Below are positions 8,565 through 17,980 of a stretch of DNA of 64,000 nt, piece by piece. Origin of the DNA: RGIG8748 sp045646525. GTDB lineage: Bacteria > Bacillota > Clostridia > UMGS1810. The notes below the pieces were generated by a model. The model did no database searches. It saw only the letters and a list, made by a program, of their open reading frames with translations, and was not told the DNA's origin. The first letter of the stretch is position 1. Each line of letters begins with the position of its first letter. The stretch is taken from the NCBI GenBank assembly GCA_045646525.1, contig JAZRKX010000020.1:56236-120235 (forward strand), in the 5' to 3' direction. The position numbers and the translations under genes are program-made.

Positions 8565-9632
8565 ATGGAATCTGTAAAAATTCTTCACATCGCCGATATG
8601 CATATCGGAAGAAAATTCAAAAACCTTAATCCCCGCGGGGCAACACTCCGCCGCTCGGAAGTACTTATGACTTTTAAAAGGACTCTCGAGCAATTTAGTG
8701 ATGCAAAAATTGTTCTTTTGGCAGGGGATATATTCGAAAGCGATGTATCGGTTTCAGATATTGAATTTGTCGTGGGCGTATTTAATGAACATGCGGATAA
8801 AAAATTCTTTATTTCATGCGGAAACCATGACTGTATCGAGTATTCTGCAATTAAGAAATTTATTTCTCTTGTTCCCGAAAATGTCCATGTGTTTTCGGAT
8901 GTAATGGAAAAGGTTGTTTTGGAAGAATACAATCTCGAGGTGTATGGAGCAAGCTTTTGCGCACCCTCCCTGTATTCTTCACTTCTCTCGGGCTTCGCAG
9001 CCGACAAAACCGATAGAATACATCTTATGGTACTGCATGCTGATGTCAATTCCGATTCACCGTATAATCCCGTAACCTATGACGAAATTGAGAGCACAGG
9101 TCTTGATTATATTGCCCTCGGACATATACATTCATTCTCGGGCATACAAAGAAAGGGGCAAGTACACTATGCTTACCCCGGTGTTTTGGAGCCTGCGGGA
9201 TTTGACGAAACAGGCGAGTGCGGTGTAATATACGGCGATGTATACAAGGGCGGTTTATCGCTTGATTTTTATCCCGTATCCGCAAGACAGTATCAGGATA
9301 TAACAGTTGACATTACAGGTTGCCGCTGCGATACAGATGTTATTGAGCTTCTCCGCAAGGTTATTTCCAAAGAAAATCTGTATAGGATTACCTTTGTCGG
9401 AACTGCAGATTTCGGAAGCCTTGATTTAGATTTATATACAGATGCAACAGATTGTTTTTATATACAGTTTTTGGATGAGAGAGACAACAAACCCGGAATT
9501 CTTGATTACAGAGATGAAGATTCTTTAAGAGGCTCAACCGCTTGTGAACTGGAAAAGCTGAAACACACCTGTGATGAAGCGGTTTACATCAGAGCGTGTG
9601 AGATTCTTACAAAAATCATGTGCAGGGATTGA
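8565..9632 (+). CDS. yhaO: Metallophosphoesterase, SbcD/YhaO-like DNA nuclease
   Basis: A 355-residue calcineurin-like phosphoesterase of the Mre11/SbcD group. Metal motifs are in order: DMHIG (about residues 11-15), GDIFES, GNHD, and GHIHS. The C-terminal third is the capping region. Its partner is the ATPase gene that begins five bases downstream; the two together resemble YhaO-YhaN of Bacillus and the SbcCD/Rad50-Mre11 complexes that process DNA ends. There is no ribosome binding site before the ATG, which with the promoter position suggests a leaderless start. Its exact DNA substrate is not known from sequence. Confidence 0.85.
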   Translation: MESVKILHIADMHIGRKFKNLNPRGATLRRSEVLMTFKRTLEQFSDAKIVLLAGDIFESDVSVSDIEFVVGVFNEHADKKFFISCGNHDCIEYSAIKKFISLVPENVHVFSDVMEKVVLEEYNLEVYGASFCAPSLYSSLLSGFAADKTDRIHLMVLHADVNSDSPYNPVTYDEIESTGLDYIALGHIHSFSGIQRKGQVHYAYPGVLEPAGFDETGECGVIYGDVYKGGLSLDFYPVSARQYQDITVDITGCRCDTDVIELLRKVISKENLYRITFVGTADFGSLDLDLYTDATDCFYIQFLDERDNKPGILDYRDEDSLRGSTACELEKLKHTCDEAVYIRACEILTKIMCRD

Positions 9633-9636
9633 TACT

Positions 9637-11217
9637 ATGTACATTACAAAGCTTGAAATTACATCCTTTGGATGTTTTGAAAACAGAACATTTGAATTTA
9701 AGGACGGATTTAACCTTATCTATGGCATGAACGAATCGGGCAAGAGCACTTTGATTGCTTTTGTGATTTTTATGTTCTACGGTACTAAAATAAAGAAAAC
9801 CTCTGACTCCTTGAATTTCAAAGAACGCTACAGTCCTTGGAACGGGAAAGCCATGCAGGGGAGAGTGACTTTCTGCCATGAATCCAGAACATATGTTCTT
9901 GAGCGTACATTTTTGGGCGGCAGAAGTACAGAAAGTCTTTATTGTCTTAATACAGGTGAGCAAATCAAGCAGCGCGAGATTTTGTCAAATTTGGGCGAAT
10001 ACTTTCTGGGCGCTGATTCAGATACATTTTTGAGTTGCGCATTTTATTCGGGTGAAAGAGTACCTGGCAGCATAGAGTCTTCCGGGGATATAATAACAAA
10101 GCTGACAAACAGCGCAGAAAACAGCTTGGCGGAAGTATCTTATAACAGCATTTTGGAAACAATTAATGAAGAAATATTAAACCTTACTTCATCAAGGAGA
10201 AAAAACGCCAGAATACCCGTTTTGGAAAATAAACTCCGTACAAAAAAACAGGAACTCTTTAATATGCAGCACAAGAGCGAGGAAGCAGAACAACTGCTCA
10301 CTCAAAATATCTCTTTAAAAAAGAATATAGAAGATTTAAAAGCTGAAATAGATTCAATAAAAAATTCTGAAATCGAGTATGAAGCAGAAGATTATACTGA
10401 CAAGAGCATAATAAAATACGCCTTTTTATTGCTTTCGGCAATCATGCTTGCAGTATCTTCTGTAAAAAATATTGTTTTTTTAATAATTCTATCTGCTGTT
10501 TTAACTGTGTTTTCTATCCTTTGGGTGGTTAATTCTTTAAATAGAAAACTTCGTCTTAAGAGGAGTTTTGACACAAAATTCTTTACAATGAAGCAAAATA
10601 ATGATAAAATAGTTTTGTTGACAGAAAAAATTCTTTCTCTTGAAACTGTAGCTATCAAAAATGATGAGCGTTACAACACTTTTATGATGAAAAAGTCCGA
10701 TGTAAAGGAAACAGAATTTGAAATACAGGAATTAAATTCAAAGCTCTGCTTACTAAAAAAAGAAGTAGAGGCACTCGAGCTTGCCAAACTTGCTGTAACC
10801 AATGCATACGCAAAATACAAAGAGGTTTTTGTACCAAATCTTTCCAGAATGTCATCAAATATACTTTCGGATTTTACAGACGGCAAGTACGACTCGGTAA
10901 TTATCGACGATTCTCTTAAAATGAATGTAGAAAATGAATTTGGTTATAAGAATTCTAATTTTTTAAGTCAGGGTGCCAGGCATCAGTCGCGGCTGAGCAT
11001 GCAGCTTGCACTGTCCGAGATAATGCTTTCAGAAAAGCGAACCCCTTTGTTTTTGGATGATGCACTTGCTTTTTACGATGAATTAAGAGGCAAACGCACG
11101 ATTGATTATCTTGTTTCGCTGTCATCGGAGAGGCAGATTTTCTTCTCAACCTGCAGAGAAAACGAAGTGTTGGCCTTGAAAGATAAAAATATCAATTTCA
11201 TAAATTTATGTAATTAG
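9637..11217 (+). CDS. yhaN: Short SbcC/YhaN-like ATPase with membrane hairpin
   Basis: A Rad50/SbcC-type ABC ATPase of only 526 residues; Bacillus YhaN is over 900. Walker A is GMNESGKST (30-38). The ABC signature region is LSQGARHQSRLSMQLALSE, and Walker B is PLFLDDALAFYD near the C-terminus. Between them is a short coiled coil broken by two hydrophobic helices at about 256-300 (rich in L, I, V, A), a probable membrane hairpin in place of the long coiled-coil arms and zinc hook. The ATG at 9637 lies five bases after the nuclease stop; the frame is open further upstream, but the conserved start MYITKLEITSFGCF fits 9637. It probably forms a complex with the preceding nuclease, perhaps at the membrane. 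Confidence 0.82.
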   Translation: MYITKLEITSFGCFENRTFEFKDGFNLIYGMNESGKSTLIAFVIFMFYGTKIKKTSDSLNFKERYSPWNGKAMQGRVTFCHESRTYVLERTFLGGRSTESLYCLNTGEQIKQREILSNLGEYFLGADSDTFLSCAFYSGERVPGSIESSGDIITKLTNSAENSLAEVSYNSILETINEEILNLTSSRRKNARIPVLENKLRTKKQELFNMQHKSEEAEQLLTQNISLKKNIEDLKAEIDSIKNSEIEYEAEDYTDKSIIKYAFLLLSAIMLAVSSVKNIVFLIILSAVLTVFSILWVVNSLNRKLRLKRSFDTKFFTMKQNNDKIVLLTEKILSLETVAIKNDERYNTFMMKKSDVKETEFEIQELNSKLCLLKKEVEALELAKLAVTNAYAKYKEVFVPNLSRMSSNILSDFTDGKYDSVIIDDSLKMNVENEFGYKNSNFLSQGARHQSRLSMQLALSEIMLSEKRTPLFLDDALAFYDELRGKRTIDYLVSLSSERQIFFSTCRENEVLALKDKNINFINLCN

Positions 11218-11232
11218 GAAAGGGTGACTGTT

Positions 11233-11595
11233 ATGTCTATCAATACGGGTTTTGATTTATCAAAAGGCTCAATTATTATCGAAACAGATGTTATTGCTAA
11301 GATAGCCGGTTATGTAACTACCTCTTGCTACGGAGTAGTAGGCATGGCTTATCGTTCTAAAACAGACGAATTTGCAAATTTACTCAAAAAGGACAATATT
11401 GCCAAGGGTATAAAGGTTACCTCCAAAGATAAAAAACTTGTAATTGACATCCATATAATAGTTGAGTATGGTACAAATATCACAGCTGTCTGCAACAGCA
11501 TTATAAACAGAGTTAAATATCAGGTTAAAGAACTTACAGGGCTTGAGGTTGAAACAGTTAATGTTTATGCAGAGGGCTTTCGCGTACAAGAATAA
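11233..11595 (+). CDS. Asp23/Gls24 family envelope stress protein
   Basis: A 120-residue small acidic-core protein of the Asp23/Gls24 (YloU) family, with the typical segment IAKIAGYVTTSCYGVVGMA and a C-terminal VNVYAEGFRV. The ATG at 11233 sits six bases after AAAGGGTG; a GTG at 11224 lies inside that binding site and is not favoured. It is followed by the fakA-like gene, the same order as yloU-yloV in Bacillus. The biochemical role is unclear; homologues are membrane-associated or linked to envelope stress and fatty acid kinase genes. Confidence 0.88.
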   Translation: MSINTGFDLSKGSIIIETDVIAKIAGYVTTSCYGVVGMAYRSKTDEFANLLKKDNIAKGIKVTSKDKKLVIDIHIIVEYGTNITAVCNSIINRVKYQVKELTGLEVETVNVYAEGFRVQE

Positions 11596-11610
11596 GGAGT
11601 GGTTTTCCAG

Positions 11611-13242
11611 ATGAACGAAATTAATGTATCAACATATAAAAATATGTTGCTTTCAGCTGCTGCTAACCTCTCGAATCACAAGCAGGAAGTTGATGAGATG
11701 AATGTCTTTCCCGTTCCTGACGGCGACACAGGTACCAACATGTCCATGACTATGGATGCCTGCGAGGCGGCCCTTATCGGAAGCGATTTGGATACTATTG
11801 CCGAAGTTTCAAAACTTGTGGCAAACGCCGCTTTGAGAGGCGCCAGAGGCAATTCGGGTGTTATACTTTCACAGCTTTTGCGCGGTGTTCAGAAGGCACT
11901 TGCAAATGCCGAGATTATAGATTGCACCTTGCTTTCTCTTGCTGTTCAGAGTGCAGCCCAGAGTGCATACAAGGCCGTTATGAAGCCTACTGAGGGTACA
12001 ATACTTACAGTTGCCCGAAAAATGGCTGAGTTTGCACAGCAGAACGAAGAAAAGTATGACGATGTTATTAAGTTTGCAGAGGGTATAATAGAGGCAGGGG
12101 ACAGAGCGCTTGCGAAAACTCCCGACATTCTTCCTCAGCTCAAACAGGCAGGGGTTGTGGACTCCGGCGGACAGGGACTTATGTACCTGTGCAAAGGTGC
12201 ATTCTCTGCACTTGCAGGAGAGATGCGTGTAGAACGCGCCGAAGCGTCGAGTGTTCCTGTTACAGGGGCAAAAAGTGTTGAAGTATCTGATTTAAAATAC
12301 AAATATTGTACAGAGTGTATAATTGAAAAAAATGCAAAAAAAGCTGATGCCTTTGCTCTTAAGCTTGCAATCGAGCCAAAAGGAGACAGTATGGTTGTTG
12401 TAGATGATGATGAAATCATCAAAATCCATATCCATACCGACAGACCTGATTTCGTGATTGCAGAAGCACTTAATCACGGCGAACTCAGCAATATAAAAAT
12501 CGAAAACATGCTTCTGCAGCATAATTCCATAATGAATAATTCCAATTCCGAAAAAGCATCTCACAAAGAGGAAACCGAGCCCGAAAAGGAATATGGTTTT
12601 GTTTGTGTTGCTGCAGGCGAGGGACTTGTGTCTACTTTCAAAAATCTAGGTGTTGACATCGTTATTGAGGGTGGACAGACCATGAATCCCAGCACAGATG
12701 ATATTTTGTCTGCGGTAGAAAGTATAAACGCCAAAAATATTTTTGTATATCCCAATAACAAAAATATCATAATGGCAGCACAGCAGGCATCGGAACTCTC
12801 CGACAAGAATGTGTATGTTATACCTACAAAGAGTATTGTACAGGCACTTAGCAGTATTCTGGTATTTGATGAAGACAGCGACGCTGAAACTAATTTTGAA
12901 GAAATGTCCGAGGTTATATCCGAGGTAAAAAGCGCGCAGGTCACATATGCCGTAAGAGATACTGTTGTAGACGATAAACCCATAGCACCGGGAGATATTC
13001 TTGGTATTTTAGAAAATAAGATTTCGTATGTGGGTGCAGAAATCGACGAAACTGTTTTAGCCCTTCTTGACGAAATGGTTGATGATGACAGTTCGGTTAT
13101 TACTCTGTTTTACGGCGAAGGAATAGAATCCGAAGATGCAGAAAACCTCAAAGCTGTTCTTGAAGAAAAGTATGAGGATTGCGATATTTATATGCATTTT
13201 GGCGGACAGCCGGTATACTATTATTTTATTTCGGTGGAATGA
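11611..13242 (+). CDS. fakA: Fatty acid kinase subunit A (DAK2 domain, YloV-like)
   Basis: A 543-residue DAK2-fold kinase that phosphorylates FakB-bound fatty acids so that exogenous lipid can enter phospholipid synthesis. The nucleotide/metal site appears as NVFPVPDGDTGTNMS (about 31-45), followed by GARGNSGVILSQLL and SGGQGL. The middle and C-terminal regions match the FakA domains that contact FakB. The ATG at 11611 follows AAGGAG; a GTG at 11599 lies inside that site. No fakB is in the window. It sits between the Asp23 gene and recG, a common Firmicutes order. Confidence 0.93.
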   Translation: MNEINVSTYKNMLLSAAANLSNHKQEVDEMNVFPVPDGDTGTNMSMTMDACEAALIGSDLDTIAEVSKLVANAALRGARGNSGVILSQLLRGVQKALANAEIIDCTLLSLAVQSAAQSAYKAVMKPTEGTILTVARKMAEFAQQNEEKYDDVIKFAEGIIEAGDRALAKTPDILPQLKQAGVVDSGGQGLMYLCKGAFSALAGEMRVERAEASSVPVTGAKSVEVSDLKYKYCTECIIEKNAKKADAFALKLAIEPKGDSMVVVDDDEIIKIHIHTDRPDFVIAEALNHGELSNIKIENMLLQHNSIMNNSNSEKASHKEETEPEKEYGFVCVAAGEGLVSTFKNLGVDIVIEGGQTMNPSTDDILSAVESINAKNIFVYPNNKNIIMAAQQASELSDKNVYVIPTKSIVQALSSILVFDEDSDAETNFEEMSEVISEVKSAQVTYAVRDTVVDDKPIAPGDILGILENKISYVGAEIDETVLALLDEMVDDDSSVITLFYGEGIESEDAENLKAVLEEKYEDCDIYMHFGGQPVYYYFISVE

Positions 13243-13246
13243 ATAT

Positions 13247-13279
13247 TTGGGCATGGCGCAAGTCGCTGTGCCCAATTTT
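13247..13279 (+). terminator. Hairpin between fakA and recG, possible weak terminator
   Basis: TTGGGCA (13247-13253) pairs with TGCCCAA (13269-13275), and the stem continues inward through G-T and G-C pairs to about 12 pairs. Only TTTT follows, so read-through into recG is likely. Confidence 0.5.
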
Positions 13280-13293
13280 AAAATGGAGTTATT

Positions 13294-15357
13294 ATGAATT
13301 TTGATGAATATGTGAGTTTCCTTAATTCAAAACTTAATATAATAACAGGCATCGGAGATAAAAAGGCATCTCTTTTTGCTAAAATGGGTATACATAACAT
13401 ATGGGATATTTTGTATACTTTCCCCATCAGATACGAAAACCGCAGCAGATTCTCCTCTGTAGCTGATGCATCTGTAGGTGAGACCTGTTGTATAAACGCT
13501 GCAGTAAGGTCTACCGTGCTTGAAAAGAAAATAAAAAGCAATATGTCTTTGTACATACTTCGTGTAGAAGATTCCACAGGTGTTATGAATGTAAAGTGGT
13601 TTTCTTCGCCCTTTAATAAGCACAAGATAAAACGCGGTTTATCTTACACTTTCTATGGGAGTATAGATAGCGAAAAAGGCGTAAAAGAAATGATTTTAAA
13701 GGATATGGAAGGGGTAGAGGAACGCACGCTTACTGGCAGAATTATTCCTGTATATCCTCTTACAGGCGGACTTACACAAAGAGATTTCAGAAAAAGTATA
13801 TCGTTTGTTTTCGAAAATCTTACCAAGATATATGAAACACTTCCTGATAATATAATAAAATCCGAAAATCTCATGCCGTTAAAAGATGCGCTCTGTGAGA
13901 TGCATAATCCGGAGAGTGAAAGCAGTTTAAGCCTTGCGAGACACAGACTCGCCTTTGAAGAGGTTTTCATCCTTACACTTGCACTAAAACGACTCAGAAA
14001 AGTTTCCGATTTGAAAACAAACGTGCATATTTCGGATATTAAATGTGCAAAAGATTTCGAGGATTTTATACCCTTTAAGCTTACGGATGACCAGAAAAAA
14101 GCAATAAATGATATATGCCGTGACTTAAAATCATCAATTTCTATGAACAGGCTCATACAAGGCGATGTAGGAAGCGGAAAAACCGCCGTTGCTGCGTGCA
14201 GTGCATATGTCATGTACAAAAACAACTACCAGACCGCCCTTATGGCGCCTACCGAAATACTCGCACAGCAGCATTATAACGCTTTTAAGAAGTTCTTCGA
14301 AAAAACAGACATGAAAATTGCACTTCTTACAGGCTCCGCAAAAAACAAGAGCGAGATTTTAAAAGGAATCGCAGACGGCACCTACGATATCATCATAGGA
14401 ACGCATGCTCTTATAGAAGACAGAACGGAGTTTAAAAATTTAGGTCTTTGCATAACCGATGAGCAGCATCGCTTTGGTGTGCAGCAAAGAGCCGCTCTGT
14501 CCAAGGGTGACGGTTATCCGAATGTGCTTGTAATGAGCGCAACCCCAATACCCCGTACGCTTTCGTTGGTACTGTATGGCGATTTGGATGTGTCTTTGAT
14601 TACTTCTCTTCCTTTGGGCAGACAAAAAATTGATACCTTTTGTATCAGTTCTTCTTTAAGAGAGCGGCTTAACGGTTTTATCGAAAAACAGATACAGGAA
14701 GGCTCTCAGTGCTTTGTTGTGTGTCCGCTTATAGAGGAATCCGAAAATATTTCTGCACTTTCCGGCAGAGATGCTTTTGAGAATTTAACAAAGAGATTCG
14801 GACAAGACAAGGTGGTTTTTCTGCACGGTAAAGTGCCGCCCGCAGAAAAAGATGAAATTATGTCAAAATTCCAAAAAGGTGAGTTTCCTATTTTGGTTTC
14901 CACAACAGTTATTGAGGTTGGCATAGATGTTCCCAACGCTACGCTTATGGTTATAGAAAATGCCGAAAGATTCGGTCTCTCACAGCTTCATCAGTTAAGA
15001 GGGAGAGTGGGGCGCGGAAGTAAAAAATCTTTTTGCATTCTTGTTTCAGAATGCACAACCGAAACTGCTAAAGAGCGCATGAAGATTATGTGCAATCACT
15101 CCGATGGTTTTAAAATTGCCGAGGAGGACTTGCGTCTGAGAGGATGCGGAGAGTTCTTCGGCACCAGACAACACGGTGTTCCCGAACTTAAAATTGCCAA
15201 TCTCTTCACCGATATTCAAATCGTTAAAAAGGCCTCCGATTCCTGCAACAAACTTCTTAAAGACGACCCCGAATTAAAAAGTGAAGAATTCACAAAACTA
15301 AAGCTTCGCATTGACAAGCTTTTAAGCGACTTCGAAGACGGTAAGATACTCAACTGA
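13294..15357 (+). CDS. recG: ATP-dependent DNA helicase RecG
   Basis: Superfamily 2 helicase that regresses stalled forks and branch-migrates recombination intermediates. The length of 687 residues is typical. Order: N-terminal wedge with OB fold, Walker A GDVGSGKTAVA, Walker B as DEQH in ITDEQHRFGVQQR, motif III MSATPIPRTL, and the C-terminal helicase motifs STTVIEVGIDVPNAT and QLHQLRGRVGRG, with the TRG region after them. GGAG lies nine bases before the ATG. It is last in the Asp23-fakA-recG run. Confidence 0.97.
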   Translation: MNFDEYVSFLNSKLNIITGIGDKKASLFAKMGIHNIWDILYTFPIRYENRSRFSSVADASVGETCCINAAVRSTVLEKKIKSNMSLYILRVEDSTGVMNVKWFSSPFNKHKIKRGLSYTFYGSIDSEKGVKEMILKDMEGVEERTLTGRIIPVYPLTGGLTQRDFRKSISFVFENLTKIYETLPDNIIKSENLMPLKDALCEMHNPESESSLSLARHRLAFEEVFILTLALKRLRKVSDLKTNVHISDIKCAKDFEDFIPFKLTDDQKKAINDICRDLKSSISMNRLIQGDVGSGKTAVAACSAYVMYKNNYQTALMAPTEILAQQHYNAFKKFFEKTDMKIALLTGSAKNKSEILKGIADGTYDIIIGTHALIEDRTEFKNLGLCITDEQHRFGVQQRAALSKGDGYPNVLVMSATPIPRTLSLVLYGDLDVSLITSLPLGRQKIDTFCISSSLRERLNGFIEKQIQEGSQCFVVCPLIEESENISALSGRDAFENLTKRFGQDKVVFLHGKVPPAEKDEIMSKFQKGEFPILVSTTVIEVGIDVPNATLMVIENAERFGLSQLHQLRGRVGRGSKKSFCILVSECTTETAKERMKIMCNHSDGFKIAEEDLRLRGCGEFFGTRQHGVPELKIANLFTDIQIVKKASDSCNKLLKDDPELKSEEFTKLKLRIDKLLSDFEDGKILN

Positions 15358-15411
15358 TATTATATTACAGGTATATAACAATTAAAAAAAATTCTTTATT
15401 TTCATAGAGAT

Positions 15412-15440
15412 TTGTGTTAAAATTACAAGTGATATATTAT
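15412..15440 (+). promoter_or_regulatory. Probable promoter of the prfA operon
   Basis: TTGTGT, 17 bases, TATTAT in the 106-base gap between recG and prfA. A tighter TATATT overlaps it with 15-base spacing. Confidence 0.5.
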
Positions 15441-15463
15441 AGGGCTTTTTATGAGGTGGACAG

Positions 15464-16531
15464 ATGTTTGACAAACTTTCTTTTATTGACGATAGATTCA
15501 AAGAACTTGAACAAAAAATAAGCGACCCCGATGTCATTGCAGACCAGGAATTATGGCGCAAGCTTTGCAAGGAGCACAGCGATATTACACCGATTGTAAA
15601 CAAATACCGTGAATACAAGGCATTGCAGGACAACATAACCGAAGCAAACGAAATGCTTTCTATGGGCGGGCTGGATAAGGACGAAAAAGACTTTCTGGAA
15701 GCTACCATTGCAGAGAGCAACGAGGGAATAGAAAAAGTAAGCGAAGAACTTAAAATACTCCTGCTTCCAAAGGACCCTAATGATGATAAGAATGTTATCG
15801 TGGAAATACGCGGAGGTGCAGGCGGTGATGAAGCTGCACTCTTTGCGGCAGACCTTTTGCGTATGTATTCCATGTATGCAGAAACAAAGCGCTGGAAAGT
15901 AGAAATGCTTTCCGAAAGCCCCACCGACATAGGCGGTTATAAGGAAGTATCATTCTCCATTACAGGAGACAAAGCATACAGCCGTTTTAAATTTGAAAGC
16001 GGCGTACACCGAGTGCAGAGGGTACCATCTACAGAATCGGGCGGACGAATACATACATCCACGGTTACCGTTGCAGTTCTTCCTGAGGTCGAAGAGGTCG
16101 AAGTTGAAATTAATCCCAATGACCTTAGAATAGATGTCTTCCGTGCAGGAGGTCCCGGCGGTCAGTGCGTTAACACCACCGATTCTGCGGTAAGAATTAC
16201 GCACATCCCCACAGGTGTAGTGGTTTCCTGCCAGGATGAAAAATCTCAGCACAAGAACAAAGATAAGGCAATGAAGATTCTGCGTTCAAGAGTATATGAT
16301 ATTTTCATTCAGGAGCAAAATGACGCTATAAGCGCAGAACGCAAAAGTCAGGTTGGTACAGGTGACAGAAGCGAAAGAATCCGCACATACAACTATCCGC
16401 AAGGCAGGGTAACAGACCACAGAATAGGTCTTACCTTACACAGACTGGAAGCTGTATTAAATGGTGATTTAGACGAAATGATAGATGCACTTATTACAAC
16501 CGACCAAAGTGAAAAACTTAAAAACGAGTGA
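15464..16531 (+). CDS. prfA: Peptide chain release factor 1
   Basis: Reads UAG and UAA. It has 355 residues, with the PxT codon-recognition tripeptide in RVPSTESGGR and the GGQ catalytic motif in GPGGQCVNTTDSA. GAGGTGG precedes the ATG. The prmC methyltransferase gene that often follows prfA is absent here; tsaC comes next after eight bases. It heads a run of tRNA-modification and translation genes (tsaC, LMW phosphatase, rimI, tsaD). Confidence 0.97.
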   Translation: MFDKLSFIDDRFKELEQKISDPDVIADQELWRKLCKEHSDITPIVNKYREYKALQDNITEANEMLSMGGLDKDEKDFLEATIAESNEGIEKVSEELKILLLPKDPNDDKNVIVEIRGGAGGDEAALFAADLLRMYSMYAETKRWKVEMLSESPTDIGGYKEVSFSITGDKAYSRFKFESGVHRVQRVPSTESGGRIHTSTVTVAVLPEVEEVEVEINPNDLRIDVFRAGGPGGQCVNTTDSAVRITHIPTGVVVSCQDEKSQHKNKDKAMKILRSRVYDIFIQEQNDAISAERKSQVGTGDRSERIRTYNYPQGRVTDHRIGLTLHRLEAVLNGDLDEMIDALITTDQSEKLKNE

Positions 16532-16539
16532 TGTAATCT

Positions 16540-17538
16540 ATGACACAAATTATAAACAGGGATATGATTGATTCTGCCGCACAATGCGTAGCAAACGGCG
16601 GAACGGTAGCTTTCCCTACAGAAACTGTATACGGGCTCGGATGCGATGCACTAAATAACATTGCAATCGACAAGGTATACAAAGCAAAGGGCAGACCAAG
16701 TGACAATCCTCTTATTGTACATATTGCAGATAAAGATGATGTCTTCCATCTGGCAAAAGAGGTTTCAGACGATGCGAAAAAACTGATGGATAAATTCTGG
16801 CCAGGTCCTCTTACTGTTGTGCTTCCCAAAAAAGACTCTGTTCCTCTAAGGGTTACAGGCGGTCTGGATACAGTTGCAATAAGGTGCCCATCGGACCCTG
16901 TGGCAAGAGAACTTATCTCAAAAAGCAAAAGATTTATCGCAGCACCGTCTGCCAATCTTTCGGGAAGTCCAAGTCCCACCACATCGCAGCATGTAATAGA
17001 TGATTTGAATGGCAGAGTGGATTACATTATCTGCGGAGATAATTCCAAAATCGGTCTGGAGTCTACTGTAATAGATATGTCGGGCACATCTCCTGTGATT
17101 CTTCGACCCGGAGCGATAACCCTTGAGATGATTTCAAAGGTTATCGGAAATGTAAAATATGACAACTGCATAAATGCAGTTGTGGACAAGCCCAAATGCC
17201 CGGGAATGAAATACAAGCACTATTCGCCCAAGGCCGATGTTGAGGTTGTAATGGGAGAGGAAAGTCAAGTAAAAAAATATATAGACAGTAAACTCTGCCA
17301 AGATGCAAATTGCGGTGTCCTTTCTTTCTTTGGACATGATTATGACAATGCCGTGTGTGTTCTTAGTGCAGGAAACAACATGAGCGAATATGCGGCAGGA
17401 CTGTTTTATAATCTTCGCGTTTTCGATGAATATAAGGTGAGCAAAATTTATGCCGAGTTTTCCGAAACCGACGGTATAGGAATAGCTGTTAAAAACCGTT
17501 TGTTTAAAGCGGCGGGAAATAAAATTACAAAGGTGTAA
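16540..17538 (+). CDS. tsaC: Threonylcarbamoyl-AMP synthase (Sua5/TsaC type)
   Basis: Makes threonylcarbamoyl-AMP from Thr, bicarbonate and ATP for t6A37 in ANN-reading tRNAs. At 332 residues it is the long Sua5 form: a YrdC domain (about 1-205; GGTVAFPTETVYGLGCDA, KAKGRPSDNPL, APSANLSG) and a C-terminal Sua5 domain preceded by the CPGMKYKHYSPKA linker. TsaD, which uses the product, lies 860 bases downstream in the same run. tsaB and tsaE are not in the window. Confidence 0.95.
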   Translation: MTQIINRDMIDSAAQCVANGGTVAFPTETVYGLGCDALNNIAIDKVYKAKGRPSDNPLIVHIADKDDVFHLAKEVSDDAKKLMDKFWPGPLTVVLPKKDSVPLRVTGGLDTVAIRCPSDPVARELISKSKRFIAAPSANLSGSPSPTTSQHVIDDLNGRVDYIICGDNSKIGLESTVIDMSGTSPVILRPGAITLEMISKVIGNVKYDNCINAVVDKPKCPGMKYKHYSPKADVEVVMGEESQVKKYIDSKLCQDANCGVLSFFGHDYDNAVCVLSAGNNMSEYAAGLFYNLRVFDEYKVSKIYAEFSETDGIGIAVKNRLFKAAGNKITKV

Positions 17539-17545
17539 TGCCAAT

Positions 17546-17980
17546 ATGAAAATTCTGTTTGTATGCACAGGTAACACTTGCAGAAGCCCCATGGCAGAAG
17601 CAATATTCAACAAAATCAAAACATCCGATGAACTCTTAGCTTTTTCCCGCGGAATAAGCGTATTCTTTCCGCAGAACATTTCCTCAAAAGCTGCATATGC
17701 ACTTAAAAATTACGATATAGACGAATTCAAGCATAAATCGGCACAAATTTCAGAGGAAGATATAAAAGACAGTGATTTTGTTCTTACCATGACATCATCT
17801 CATAAGATGGCTCTTAAAAGCGCTTATCCAAAATACAAGCAGAAGATATATACATTAAATGAGAAGGCATACGGAAAAGATTCCGATATTGCCGACCCAT
17901 ACGGACTTTCACAAGAGGAGTATGATATCTGCGCAAAACAGATATTTGATGCTGTAGAGAGGATATTATGTATATCATAA
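17546..17980 (+). CDS. Low-molecular-weight protein phosphatase (YwlE-like)
   Basis: A 144-residue LMW-PTP fold enzyme with the P-loop CTGNTCRS near the N-terminus and the general-acid loop DPYG. Residue Thr in the P-loop (GNT), rather than Ile/Leu, is the feature linked to arginine phosphatase activity in YwlE, and B. subtilis has ywlE in the same prfA-ywlC neighbourhood. Arginine phosphatase is therefore a reasonable guess, but tyrosine phosphatase activity cannot be excluded. Its last 13 bases overlap rimI. Confidence 0.88.
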   Translation: MKILFVCTGNTCRSPMAEAIFNKIKTSDELLAFSRGISVFFPQNISSKAAYALKNYDIDEFKHKSAQISEEDIKDSDFVLTMTSSHKMALKSAYPKYKQKIYTLNEKAYGKDSDIADPYGLSQEEYDICAKQIFDAVERILCIS

